A DNA stretch of 64,000 nt from Metellina segmentata (Eukaryota > Arthropoda > Arachnida > Araneae > Tetragnathidae). The notes beneath the pieces were generated by a model. It did no database searches. It was not told the origin of the DNA and was given only the letters and a program-made list of their open reading frames with translations. The DNA lies in the NCBI GenBank assembly GCA_947359465.1, contig OX375875.1, positions 55,795,583 through 55,859,582 on the forward strand, in the 5' to 3' direction. Within the stretch, counting starts at the first letter, position 1. Each line of letters begins with the position of its first letter. Positions 36,451 through 47,887 of this stretch are shown here, piece after piece. A program made the translations under genes and the position numbers.

Positions 36451-36589
36451 TAAGCAACGGCAAGAGTGCACCAACACGAATCTTCAAATTTCATATTGAA
36501 TCAATTACTATTCTGTCTACAATTACTAATATGTGTACGCTCTTATTCGTTTAACCTTCAAGTGGTTTCAACGAGATAATTCATCCCTC

Positions 36590-37090
36590 CATCAAGACCT
36601 GACTTATTTTGCTAACGACGATTTTTATCATCATCAAAATATTGCCGATTTTTTCGATAATGACGAGATCAAAATCTGGTCAATTTCCTTATGATGACGA
36701 GATATATCGTCCATCAAGATCTGGTCAGTTTTGCTGAAAACGTGATGTTGTGACACCAAGATTGCTAAATTTACCACCGAGGTTATTGAAAAAAACACAT
36801 TTTTTTTTCAATGCTATCTCATGAAGAGCATATAATTTCATTTGTTCCTTATTTGATCTGCACGTCTTCCCTTACGAAATTCACAGTCTCCCCTAAAAAT
36901 AAAATCAATGAAGATTTCTTTCACCGTATGGTCGTTGTCTCGACAAGGTATCTCGTCATTAGCAAAACTGACCAGATTTTGATGGACAAGAAATCTGATC
37001 ATTAGAAGAAAACTGACCAGATCTTGAGATTTTGAGTTACCTCGTCATTAGCAAAATTGGTCAGATCTTGATGGACGTGATGTTTCATAG
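36590..37090. repeat. Inverted array of a CATCAAGATCTGGTCAG-type unit
   Basis: The motif CCATCAAGATCTGGTCAGTT and the adjoining TTTGCTAATGACGAGAT occur several times: forward at about 36590, 36670 and 36712, and inverted at about 36955, 37000 and 37050. The centre (about 36780-36935) is unique. This gives a foldback structure of about 500 bp built from repeated units of roughly 40-60 bp. Confidence 0.8.
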
Positions 37091-38590
37091 AGATCAATAA
37101 AAGAGTTAAAAGTTTTCATCGCGTGGCAGCTCTACTTTAACCAGGCACAGTTTTACTCAGTGTGAATGCACTTATCTCATCTCACCTCTTCGAATTTAAG
37201 TCAACTAGTTTCTATTTGTTTCTCCATCGCCACTCATAACTGTAGTGAGGTATACAGCTTCGGATAACACGAGCCCTTCACCTTATTCATGCATAATTCG
37301 CAGTAGAGCAGATTTAAATGTATCAATCGATTAGAAATAAAGTGTTCTGCAAATTCAAAGGCATAAATTTTCCATGAAAAGTTGTCTTCAAATTGAACTG
37401 TGCACAATCTTAATGATTCAGAAATGATTCATAAAAAATGTACTTTAAAACAAACATAAACTAACCACATCAAATTTTTTTTTCTAGCTGTTTTCTTATT
37501 TAATTCACGTAAGCATGAATTTTTAAAGCCCTCTATTGATTAGCATTAAATTTTGAATACCTTGTATATGTTTACAAATACTTTCGTTTTAAAAATAAAA
37601 TCGTTTTTCAGCTATATTGTACCCAAATGTAACGAATGTAGTGTCGATGAAACAAATGCACACTACTGCTCATTGCAAGATTGTATACATTGATTGATAT
37701 TGATAACCTTATTTTTCTTGGAGGTGTAAGCCAGAGAACCAACAGAAGCCCATCTCATACTTTTATAAGTGAAATCATCTTTCAAATAACGTACGAAATC
37801 AACTGCGAAAATATTCTTCCAGGGTATATCAACAAAGAAATTAATAGGATTTTAGAAAGATAAACTATTTAAGAGAAAATTTTGAAGGAACACAATAGGA
37901 AAAACCTTTTCTTCAGGATAAGTAAAAAGAACAAGAAACAAAAATCAGTCTGGAACACGTTTGAAATGAAAGAATAGAAATTAGAAAAAAAATAGATCGA
38001 GGACGATAGATTATTCCCCGTACTTTTGATAACTATAACCTGACTCAGAGTAAAACCAAAACAAATGGTCTCTAAGAAAAGTTTGATAACAGTTTCTTCA
38101 TTCTCTTTTTCACAGACCTTTGCAATTCTTCTTGGCTATTTGATTAATAACGTGTATCTTAAAAGAAACGTAAAATTCCAAATCGACTCTTGAAATTCAT
38201 GAAGGAAAAGTTTTTAAACTAACCGTGTTAAGGAAATTAAACTATTTTGCTCAGATGATGACATACGTTATTGACAGGGGCGTTAGCAGCAGAGTGAATT
38301 TACGTTGCTAACCCTGGAAATCTTCCAAATGTCTGACTACTATCGACTCCAAATATATCTTTCGGTCTAGACGAGCGGCACTTAGCAGTTTTCTATAGCG
38401 CTTAAACTTTCCCTTCTCTTTACATTATTGGCTACTAATTCAAGTTTTTAGGTCAGTTAAGTAAATTATAACGGTCATAGAAATTAGAGGATGGAAAAAT
38501 ATCTCATTTTTTTTCTTAAGAATTGTACCTAAATTAAGCACTTAATTAACATCATTTGAATATTTTTCTATCGGAACGTGTGTATAACTA
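37091..38590. other. AT-rich stretch, nothing recognised
   Basis: No gene or element seen up to the TA (38589-38590) that flanks the Tc1 element. Confidence 0.45.
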
Positions 38591-39979
38591 CACTGATGTC
38601 CAAAATTAAGGTCACAAACATAAAATCTGTGAGAACTGGAGAAATATTCAGTTTATTGCAACGAAATTTGTCACAGAGATATATTATTATAAGAGAAAGC
38701 ATACAAGAACATAACAATATAGAAAAGAGTTGAATTGTTAGTTAAGATTATATCAAATACGGTCAAATCATAATGCATTTATCTCGGGATAGGTCCGTCT
38801 AATATGGTGTACGGCTACCGTGCACAAGCCTCACAACGAGCCCTCATACTGTTAATGAGGGTGTTGAAAAATGCTTGCGGCAATAAATCCAATTCTTCCA
38901 AAAGCCCAGCTTTTAACGCCTAGAGGGTCCTGGGTGGAGGTAACGTCGTGCAAGGGCTCTTCCTAGACCATCCCAAACATTTATTAAACACGAATCCACA
39001 ATGTGAGCTCTGTGTGGCTGTGCATTATCGTCCATAAAAAGAAAGTCCGGACTGCAGTACCCCAGAACAACCTCACATAGGGTTCAAGGACCTCATCCTT
39101 ATAGTGCTGTGTAGGTAACACTACCCTTATCAAAGACGTGCAGTGGTGTACGACTGCCCTACATGATGCCGCCCTAGACAAGGATTCCTCTGCCAAATTG
39201 GTCGATTTCCTTTACGTTGGAGGGAAGATAGTGAGCTCCACGTTCTCTCCAGATGAAGACTTGCCGAGAATCACTCTGTGTGCTGAATCTCGACTCATCA
39301 GTGAAAAGAACACGCCTCCATTCTTGGTGTGCCCTAGAATGGTGTGTTCGGCCCCCCGACAATCGGGCTCTCCTGTGTAATGCGCTCACTCAGTGGAGAC
39401 ACACCACTGGACGTCGTGCGTAAAGGGCTCTATCTGCTAGGTCTGTATACTGTTTGCTTGGAAAGTCTTTTACCAGACGCAGCAGCAAGGTCACGAGAAA
39501 GCTCTGTAGCCGTTGTCTGCCTATGCATTCGTGAACTTAATGCCAAGTAACGATCTTGTGCATGTGTCGTCACTCTTGGGCTGCCTTGGCCGGGTTTCCT
39601 GGTGATAGTACCACTTGTTTGGAATTGGTTCCACAACCTCGATACCACTTTTGGTGCCACTTGTAACCAACGAGCCACCTCTGCTTGAGACCGCCTAGCT
39701 TCAAGCCTGCCAACGGTTCTCCGTCTCTTTAAATCATCTAAACAATGATGAGAACTCATTCCCACTGTAAACAGCCAAACGTGTGGGTTATAACTCAATA
39801 TTCACAACACTGCAAGAGAAAATCCCAGATGCTTAAAAGGTCAAATTTCAGGTTGTTCCAAACTGAAGGCTAACGTTGTTGCTACCCGTTTTTCAAAATA
39901 TATCAAATACAAATTTTAATAAATTTTCTGGTAGGAATTTTGTAAAACGTGTCTGTGACCTTAATTTTGGACACTAGTG
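38591..39979 (-). mobile_element. Tc1-type transposon
   Basis: Terminal inverted repeats begin CACTGATGTCCAAAATTAAG (38591) and, inverted, CACTAGTGTCCAAAATTAAG (ending 39979), extend for about 26 bp and are flanked by TA on both sides (38589-38590 and 39980-39981). Total length is 1,389 bp. The transposase reads on the minus strand and is broken. Confidence 0.93.
38768..39759 (-). pseudogene. Tc1 transposase lacking the third catalytic acid
   Basis: Start Met at 39759 (MSSHHCLDDLKRRRTVGRLE) opens the paired helix-turn-helix domain (SQAEVARWLQVAPKVVSRLW, then a Tc1-like TTATELSRDLAAASG). The first catalytic motif is VLFTDESRFSTQSDSR, the second MDDNAQPHRAHIVD. In intact relatives the sequence after IVD runs through an xxDWPxxSPDLNPIEH segment to VWDGLGRAL. 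Here VDSCLIN is joined directly to VWDGLGRALARR, so about 25 residues including the third catalytic glutamate are missing. A stop follows (PSRR*KLGFW), and there are frameshifts near 39430 and 39180. The end is RTYPEINAL, stop at 38768. Confidence 0.9.
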
Positions 39980-40896
39980 TATATCACTATTACGGAAGAG
40001 TAGTAATTCAAGTGGAATTGATAAATTTATTCAGAAAACGAAAACCTGAAGGGAAAAGCTTCATGATAAAAATACAAGTAACAACTTATAAAAAAAAACT
40101 TTGATGGCAATGAAAGTGCGGTTAATAACAGAATATTTATGTAACTTTTTAATAAAGACTCATGCAAATGTATTTTGAATATTCATCCCCCAGCAATGTT
40201 GCTATTTTTGTAGTTGTTCTAAAATTTAAAATGAAATATATTCAACACAAAGTCACTATCTATAGAGGAATTTTTTACGCATTGATGTGAATTCGTCTTC
40301 AAAATGGGAATAGTACTGGGATGCATGCAGGAAAAGTCTAGTGTTACAAAAAAACGTTAGTTATTTTGTCGTATTATTTCAGTACTAGAAGGAACTAAGC
40401 TAGATGTAGAAAGTGATAGACAAGACACGAACGTAAACATAAACAAAAGATGTCCGTTCTTGATATGAGTGTGAGGAAGGGATCCACATTATGTCGACAT
40501 TTTACGATTGCTAGGCGAGCTTCGGGTAACTTTCTTTAGCATGGAGTGAGGAGTTTTTAAGTGGGATCAACCGAAAGCTATCAAACTTCGCTACAATTAA
40601 CATTAGACAACAACAATTTTTCCTACATCTCAAACAGAAAATAATATTAAAACTGCACTTTAACAGTCGAAGATGAAATTAAGTGTTAAATATTTATTTA
40701 CATTAACAAAACGTTCAAACTTCCTATGTCTTCTTCAATCATTCCACAATCCAACATCAGATCCGAGCATTCACGTCAAAACTTCGGTTTGTGTCGTCGA
40801 CACAACCTACCAATTATTCAAAATATTATTTTTGCAACATTTTGTTAAAAGGTTTATTCATTCAATTATTTACATCTTTTAATGGACCGAGAATTC
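39980..40896. other. AT-rich stretch, nothing recognised
   Basis: No supported gene or element. A 69-codon frame at 40673-40882 shows no family resemblance. Confidence 0.45.
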
Positions 40897-41080
40897 AAAT
40901 TAACAATGACACAATATGCATTTACCTAATTCTTTCACACACATTTAACAAGTAACTTTTTGTTTAACCGTTCCTAAACTGCACTTGTGTCGTTGTGAAA
41001 TGAGTCGCTTGTGTTTGACGTGTTTCACCTTTCCACTAGGACAAGAATATAACTGTAGTACACTGCTCTACTAGAGAGAA

Positions 41081-41208
41081 TTGTGTCATTGTTCAAATTT
41101 CAATTGTTTACCATATTCCTTTAAAAAACTATGAGATAAACTCCATCATCAAAATTTGAGTCATAACTAATATTAATATAAACAATTGAAATTTGAACAA
41201 TGACGCAA
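41081..41208. repeat. Left foldback hairpin
   Basis: Arm TTGTGTCATTGTTCAAATTT and onward (41081-41111) is mirrored by AAATTTGAACAATGACGCAA (to 41208) around a 68-bp loop. A further partial copy (AACAATGACACAATATGCAT) sits just outside, near 40903. Confidence 0.85.
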
Positions 41209-41489
41209 TGGACAATATGCATGATTTTCAAATTGATTTTAAAATGAAAGAGCGCGAAAAACTACATAGAAAAATTCCACTTAAACTGCAATCTGACGAC
41301 ATTAATTATATTTAAAGCGCTTTTCAAATTGCTCTGACGTCATTTTTAACGAAAAACTGCAGTCGCTGACGATTCTTGCCTGTGACGTCATCGTACATGA
41401 TTTTCCCATCGAGCGTTATTTGAACTGTGTTGTCTCTATGGGTATCTGTTTAGTAGTCTTATATTTACAAATTTTTGATTAATTCAGCA

Positions 41490-41710
41490 ATGGAGGATTC
41501 GAAAATAGTTAAAAAGAAGAATTACAAATATTGTATTGTTCCGTTTGTGTCATATAATTCTACGATTAAAACACCAAAAAAGTATTTTTTGTTGTACCAA
41601 AAATATGAATAAGTTCGTAGAAGATGGTGCAGCGTTATTAAAAGAGATGAAAAGAAAAACAAAAAGCTGTCTTCTACTTCTTGCTTGCATTGCTGTGAAG
41701 ATCATTTTTG
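41490..41710 (+). pseudogene. THAP-domain exon remnant
   Basis: From ATG at 41490 the frame reads KKKNYKYCIVPF then NSTIKTPKKYF, resembling the first half of a THAP zinc-binding domain (first Cys, then the NSTxKTPxK stretch). The second Cys is missing and the frame breaks at 41606. In another frame the segment before 41710 reads SSTSCLHCCEDHF, matching the CEDHF signature that supplies the last Cys and His. The exon ends at a good donor site, G|GTAAGT (41711). THAP domains bind DNA in P-element transposases and related host proteins. Confidence 0.7.
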
Positions 41711-42341
41711 GTAAGTTTAAAATACCAAAAATTATTTGTATTTTTAATTGTTTTTTAATAAGAATTGTGTGATTTAATCTTGTGGATAACTACTAGTGTT
41801 TTTGCTAAAACGAAATCATTCTTTCTGTATCAAGTCACTCATAATGCAGAATTTCTTGTTTCATGAAAAAGAATTTAATAAATAAATAATAGGAATACTA
41901 TATATTTATAAATCAAAACTGGTTAAAAAATATAGAGAGAGCTAACATCAATAACCATTGAATTATTATACTCATGATAATTAATTTGCCGTTATTCATA
42001 CACTTGATAAAACTGTGTCATATTTCTTCTTTAAACTGAATGATAAGTATTATGGAATAAGTGTTATTAGAATTAAGATTTATTGTTAAAAAATATTTCT
42101 TCTAAATTTGAAATTTAAAACTTTAATTTTTTTTTTACATTACATAAATATATATGAATATAATTATTTTAAAAGTGAAAAATTAGAATAAACGTAAAAT
42201 TAATTTAGTAAAAAAAAGTATTGTACAAATAGTTCTATTAAAAATAAGAAATAAAAGTTAAAAACTAGTGTTAACAAATTTGGATAAATAGTGCTACAAG
42301 TGAAAATTTTGAATTTATATATTACTTTATTTATTTTATAG

Positions 42342-42430
42342 TTGGAGAATGACATGGAAAATTACTGGGAGTATCGTCTCTCTTGCAGTACGAAGCAACA
42401 CAGCTTTCACCTCATTTGTTTTGCATTAAA
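42342..42430 (+). pseudogene. THAP-gene second exon remnant
   Basis: An acceptor TTTTATAG precedes 42342. The following frame reads LENDMENYWEYRLS, which resembles the stretch that follows the CEDHF motif in several arthropod THAP proteins as I remember them. It breaks soon after (STKQHSFHLICFALK has lost the expected pattern). The implied intron is 41711-42341. Confidence 0.6.
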
Positions 42431-42946
42431 ACTAATATTTTTAAACAATTACGAATTTTGTTTTAAATTTGCATAATTTTATAAAACTGCAAGGCTTTAA
42501 ATTCTTACAATTTCAATCAAATTATCACACTACCTTCTTCATGGTTTAAAATGTTGGACTACCAAATGTTGTGTTCAATAATTAATGCAGTTGCAATTCT
42601 CGCAACAAGTTTCTCTACACATGTTATTTTTGGTTCATCCTTTAGTACATTACGTTTTACCGCTTAATTATATTTTAAAAATAATTGTTCATTAACTAAC
42701 AAAAATAATTTTGCTAAAACATTAAGGTAGAAAATTAATTTTAAGTTAGCTTTCGAAATTCACTATTTTGATACCCCTACAATTTTAATCTACTTTGAAA
42801 TTATTTTCCTAATATAAAGCTCTTATTTGATATACTATTCTAATTATATAAAAAAACTATTTCAGAATGAACTGTGTTACTTATTAAGGAAAAGAGAACA
42901 ACTATTAATATTCTATTTTCATAAGTACAACTTTTTGATAGTAGCA

Positions 42947-43204
42947 CTACTCTTTAAAAGCAATATAAAAATGCGTGTTTTTTAAAAATAAATATGGTGT
43001 ACAAAATATTATCATACTTTTTGCTTTTACACCTTTCATTTCTACTCCCATCAAATTTGGATGGTTTCCAAGAAAAGAAAACATGGATATACCATCCAAT
43101 TTAGGTATATTATCCGACTGGCCCTTTACAAAGCCTTGTTCTACAGTCGTCATTTGTAAAGAAGAAATCTGTATAGTAATAATAATGTAAAGACTATAAT
43201 TCAA
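42947..43204 (-). pseudogene. Coding-like fragment, possibly from a SWIM/YqaJ-type mobile-element protein
   Basis: The minus-strand frame contains TTVEQGFVKGQSDNIPKLDG and then NHPNLMGVEMKGVKA. This resembles, from memory, the N-terminal region of large arthropod proteins with SWIM zinc-finger and YqaJ nuclease domains that sometimes carry THAP domains. No catalytic part is present. It lies opposite in orientation to the THAP remnants. Assignment is tentative. Confidence 0.3.
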
Positions 43205-43518
43205 TACAATTATTAAAAAAATAAAATTAGCTTAAAATCAATGAAAGGAACCTGAAATAACATGCAGCCGGCGAATGTAGCGAGCGATTTCATGTACTGT
43301 GACGTCACACCAAGCTCCACCCCGTTTTCAATCACGTGACTTTGACGCGCTTTTTAGTCGCTTATGACGCTTAAATAAAATTTTTTTTGTGATTTTTAAA
43401 GTTGATTTTTGGATTGTTCATGATCGAATTTGTAAAATAAGTACCATTTTAGGACGTTTTGTGACATAGTGCATATTCCCTATTGTCTTTAGCGGAGTTG
43501 AATGTTACAACAGTTCTG

Positions 43519-43582
43519 TCCTTGTCGTATTGGAACTAAGAATCATGTCAAATACATGATTCATGTTTCCAATACGACAAGA
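43519..43582. repeat. 64-bp hairpin
   Basis: CTTGTCGTATTGGAAC (left) pairs with GTTTCCAATACGACAAG (right), and the inner AATCATGT pairs with ACATGATT. It lies immediately outside-left of the larger hairpin at 43592. Confidence 0.85.
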
Positions 43583-43591
43583 CGTTCCAGA

Positions 43592-43703
43592 AGAACAATG
43601 ACGCAAGTCCAAAATATAGATATTTTGAATTAAATGCACCACTTGTCTTTAAGTGGTGCATTTAATTCAAAATACTCTTATTTTGGACTTGCGTCATTGT
43701 TCT
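43592..43703. repeat. 112-bp near-perfect hairpin
   Basis: Arms of about 53 nt (AGAACAATGACGCAAGTCCA and onward to GCACCACTT) pair around a 6-nt loop (GTCTTT). Only a small bulge near 43617/43675 breaks the pairing. Stable enough to fold as RNA if transcribed, and prone to cruciform formation or replication slippage as DNA. Confidence 0.9.
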
Positions 43704-45353
43704 CCTGAAAATGCGATGAATATGTGTTTTAGTGGATAAAAGCTTTACAATAAGGAAACGTAATCAAGAAAGCAATATTTCCAAGTTTGGTATTTGCTAG
43801 ATTACCATAGTTACATGCTGCGCACACAAGCAGGAGTACAGCTAAAGAAGCGACTGGGATTGAGGTGCCAATATCTTAAAGGGTGGCATTTCAGAAACAT
43901 TTAATTTTAAAGTTTTATGGATTTCTTTGGAAGGATGTTTTAATTCAAAGCAGAATTTTTTTGTGTTTCCTCATTACAGAAGTAATTTCCAGGAAAGTGC
44001 TTTCAGTGCTTTCATCTCTAGGATATAGCTCTTAAAAGAGTCAATTCTTCCTTTCATGTAGCCCCTTGAATTCGTATTACTATTACAAAAAGAGTGAAAA
44101 CACAAAGCTAGATGGTGTAGGGCACCTTTTTTACTTCTATTTTAGTTAATTTCATAAAATCAAAAATTAATGCAGTGAACAAAATTTTGTAACAAAAATT
44201 GAAATCATACTAATTAGAATATTTTATAATCATTATTTTTGGAGCATACTTTTATCTTCATTTTGTAAGCGTAAATTTTGTGATGGTATAGAGAGCAGTG
44301 TGAGCCTCATTTTTTACAGGTAACAAAAAGCATAGCTTTGGCTCTGAATACAAGTTTTTTCCAAAATATATAGAGGTAAGAAAGCAAATAGAGTTAATTG
44401 ACACAGAAGAGAGAATTGCATCCAGGGTAAGTTAAAGAAACAAAACCAGCGCTGAACACAGTTTCTAAGTCATTATCTTGAAGAATAAAAATGCTTCATA
44501 TTTTTTTATCTATTTAAGTTTTATTTTTGTTCACTGACAAATTGCATTCCGTATGTTCGGTTACATGCTTCATTGGAAGCAAAAGCTAATTATAATGATT
44601 CAATGTCGTGTATATCGAAACATCGAATAATAATGTTACAGATTGATAAAAAAAATGTATTTACTAGGATCGACAAAAATTATGAAATCCACAAATAATT
44701 CTTCCGTTCTTATTCGAATGTTTAAATGGACTTAATTGATATGAGCTACTTAATTTCATCAAGAAAATCCAATTATGTTTGTCCCCCTAAAAAAACACCG
44801 CCAAAGAAAAGCTCCTGTTGTTTGGAACATAAAAACATTATTTTTTTTTACATTAATCAGTACGTTTTTGTTATGCATTTCGAAGACGCACTTTCAACAA
44901 AGGCACAAAATGACAGAATTTGAATGTACACGGCTGATTTGACGTCAATAGCTATTTAAGTTAAAAAATTAATTTTTTTTCCATTGCAATTTTCTAATTG
45001 GCTTTTTCCTCTCCCGGCAACTTCATCATTCAATTATAATTGAATGCATCCATTTTTTTACAGCCGAATACTTGCATTTTCATTGCTGGGAAACGGAAGA
45101 TATGCTGACAAAAAATGGCGATAAAAAAGCCGAAATAAGTTAAACAAGAAACTAATCAGGCCCAAGGACCTTTTTTGATTAGTTTGCGAGGGGTTTTCAT
45201 CGATTAATGAAACTAATAGAACACTAAAATTAATTCCTTTCTCGTAGCTTTCCGTTCTCATAAAGGGTAGGAGCGTAAATAATTTCAATCTGTAGAAAGA
45301 AAGTTTTATTACGCGTAATAACGTAACTGGTAGCTGGAGGGCATGTATTGTGG
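43704..45353. other. Mostly AT-rich; weak dispersed repeat at 43845-44140
   Basis: 43845-44140 is the partner of 26735-27075. Short open frames (44726-44923, 45058-45288) show no family resemblance. No gene is supported. Confidence 0.4.
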
Positions 45354-46855
45354 TTAGATAGGCAATTCAAATTGATTTTCCAAGAATGCCTGCTTAGGGT
45401 ATAATGATCATGTAATGATTTTAATCACGGCGTTATATTCCTTTGGGTAATTACGTCGTTTTATTGGTCGAATTTTAATGTAAACTTGTTTGTTGGACAC
45501 AATGGGTTTGAAATAAAAAAAAACTTACGAATCTCTAAAAGGCAAAAGCAAAAATATTCACGATTCCTTTAATTTGAAATTCGAAAAACTAAATTGAATC
45601 TTCTGGTAATCGGAAATACTTCATTCTGTTTATCCGATAAAACTTTAAATTCTATATGAAATAAATTATTAGTAATATGAGAACCCCACAGGAGTTAAAG
45701 CAACTGAAAAAAAAATATCTTAGGCTAGCCACTAAATGTGAATTTTCAGCAGAGCTGATTAAGAACGTTCATTAATTTTTCTCTCATGTTTAACGTAGCA
45801 AGTGAAACTGAAGGATAGCATTTAAGAGCAGTTTCAGAACAAAAGATTTCAAAAACATCTCAAAGGTATGATTTATATTTATATAGTTTTTAGTATTTTC
45901 GTAACTTTGAGAGTATTCATGGTACTTTATTGCTTGAGACTTGAGAATATAATGGCTAGCTGATAGGCATTTATAGTATTGTATATTAGATAAGTAAATT
46001 TAAATTGGTATTCAAAATGCCTGCTAAGATTATAATGATTATGGTAATGATTTATTCATGATATTATATTTCTTTGGGTAATAACTTAGTTTTATAGCTT
46101 TAATTTCAATGGAAACTTGTATATTGGATACCATTATTACGAATAAAAAAAAAACTTACCATCCCTTTAATTTAAAATTCGAAATAAAACTAAATAAAAT
46201 CTTCTGGTATTTGGAAATACTTCATCTCGCATTTTACGATAAATTCGCCCCTTCTATGATAGGAATTTTCAGTCATGTTAACGATAAACGGCGATAGTAT
46301 TTGTGCTGCGATACATATTTCCTGTACATATTCTGAACGTGGCGTCACTTTTGTTTCTCTCAAACGATTGCAGCACTTCACCAACAAAAATTCCAAAGAA
46401 TGAATTCCGAATTAATTTTCATAATTGATCGGCCAAAACCAGTTAGATTAAACGCCAAACGGCACAAAAATGGCGATAAACTACATTGTATGGTGAACCC
46501 AACTTACTATATCAGGCTAGAGCAATTGCTCGGCAGAAGTAAAATATTCATTTTCCATCTGGTTTGTTCGTTTACACTGAAAATCCCTCTCATATGAAAA
46601 GGATAGGTGGTAAAATGAGAACCCTGAGTTAAAGTGAATTGCTTAGACGGCAGCCTGTGAAACTGAATTTACAGCAGAACTGATTAAGAATGTTTATTAC
46701 CTTTACTCTCGTGTTTAGCGCAGTAAGTGGTGCTAGATGACGGGATTTAGGAGCCGCTTTAAAGCTCAAAAATTCAAAAGTCTCTTAAAGGTAAGATTTC
46801 TCTTCATCTCTTCATAACTTTAAAACTATTCATGATATTTTATTGCTTGAGACTG
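45354..46855. repeat. Segmental tandem duplication of about 600 bp, second copy enlarged
   Basis: Unit 1 (about 45354-45953) and unit 2 (about 45990-46855) share, in order, AATTCAAATTG / AATTTAAATTG, ATGCCTGCT, TTTCTTTGGGTAAT, a CTTCTGGTAAT / CTTCTGGTATT block, ATGAGAACCC, GAGCTGATTAAGAA / GAACTGATTAAGAA and a final TTTATTGCTTGAGACT. Divergence is moderate. Unit 2 has about 300 bp extra at 46290-46590. Confidence 0.85.
46290..46495 (+). repeat. Dispersed repeat family 'CTAAATGTAGGTGG', copy 5 (3' part)
   Basis: Part of the extra DNA in unit 2 of the 45354-46855 duplication. It matches the family from GTATTTGTGCTGCG through GAACGTGGCGTCAC, GCAGCACTTCACCAACAAAA, TAAACGCCAAACGGC to ATAAACTACATTGTATGG. 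It shows that the insertion happened after the duplication. Confidence 0.65.
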
Positions 46856-47753
46856 GATGTAGTGGGGATCGAGAGGAGAAGAATTTTCTGCATTCAGTAA
46901 TGTGATTCAGAAAGAGTTTAGAGAAAATTTCTCAAGCAACAGAACTTAATATAAGCTCATTTGTACTCAGACAGCACGTCTTTGACAATTTGGAAACTTA
47001 AAAAAAGCACATATAATTGAATACATCTTTAATCAGTGTTATGAATCTAAACAAAAATTGTCAGCAACAATAATAAATCGGAACATTTTTTACGAATTTC
47101 TATAGGAAAGACCTTTAACTTTCAATATAGAAAAATGACACAAGAATATAGCAATTCAAGTAAAAAATGAATCTAACTGAAGCGATGCGATTTGTCTCTC
47201 AACGGTTATTCGTTTTTTCTTTTGCTACACTAAGGTTAATTAAACCCGAACCCATTGCTTAAATTGGATTCCTAGCCAGTTCGAACACACAAGCCTGGAC
47301 CTGGATTCAAATACTAACCACTTAACCTGACCGGCTAAAGTAATGTGGAGAATCCTACTTATAAATAATAGTAATTACATCCTACCAAAAATGTTTGAAG
47401 CGAGAGTATTCTTTTCGAATCCTTGAATGAAAACTTGTTCCTTTCTTCATCTGACACCTCAGAATTGATATCCAAGACAAAGTATCTGCATAATATTGGA
47501 AAAGTTATCCCTGAATTGAAAATTATAGTGAGTAGGGAGGGGAAAACAGGAACAGAGCTCACCAAGAAAAACAATTCCAACACTGTTAAAGTTGATTTGA
47601 GGATATGGGCAGATGGAAATTTCATGCTTTACATGTTTAACTTAAAAATGTCAGTCATTTTTTTACTTCGTTTCATGAAGTGAACTTATCCTTGTTTAAA
47701 TACAAATCGTGACGAACCCAGCCACATTTCAACTAAACACAGATAAAAATATT
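46856..47753. other. Mostly unrecognised sequence; possible tRNA-like SINE head remnant
   Basis: 47262-47345 on the minus strand has GGTTAAGTGGTTAG and TTTGAATCCAGG, resembling a decayed tRNA-like SINE head. Overlapping open frames of 86-88 codons at 47359-47683 on both strands show no family resemblance. Confidence 0.4.
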
Positions 47754-47887
47754 TCATGGTGCCATTGTTGTTTAGTTGGCAGAGTTTTGGATTAACTATA
47801 GGTTTGCAAGTTTGAAACTCGGTACAACCAACAGATCGTCATGCACCAGAGGAGCTGGTGTAAATTAATTTTATCATGGCCTCAAAT
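47754..47887 (+). mobile_element. SINE 5' part, interrupted by the P-like element
   Basis: A tRNA-like head with A-box-like TAGTTGGCAGAG and B-box-like GTTTGAAACTC is followed by GGTGTAAATTAATTTTATCA and TGGCCTCAAAT. The SINE resumes at 51879 with CTCAAATGCCCTCACG. The joined order matches the uninterrupted SINE at 61837-62079 (GGTGTACC...TCATGGCC...AACGTTGG). Confidence 0.75.

Larger units (their letters stand above)
41081..43703. mobile_element. Foldback-ended element with THAP-domain remnants
   Basis: Both ends are hairpins carrying the same TTG(C/T)GTCATTGTTC motif. At the left, 41081-41111 pairs with 41180-41208. At the right lies the 112-bp hairpin at 43592-43703. Inside these, TGACGTCA occurs at 41335 and 41383 on the left and inverted at 43300 on the right, with a shared neighbouring GTACATGA motif. 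The interior holds THAP exon remnants on the plus strand and another unidentified coding-like fragment on the minus strand. It may be one element or two nested ones. I could not define a target duplication. Confidence 0.55.

Noticed and set aside
36146..36499. 117-codon open frame
   Set aside because: Crosses the end of a Helitron-like element and is matched by the homologous noncoding end at 24087-24226.
39138..39550. Plus-strand frames inside the Tc1 element
   Set aside because: Antisense shadows of the minus-strand transposase.
42975..43190. Plus-strand 71-codon frame
   Set aside because: Antisense to the more protein-like minus-strand fragment at 42947-43204.
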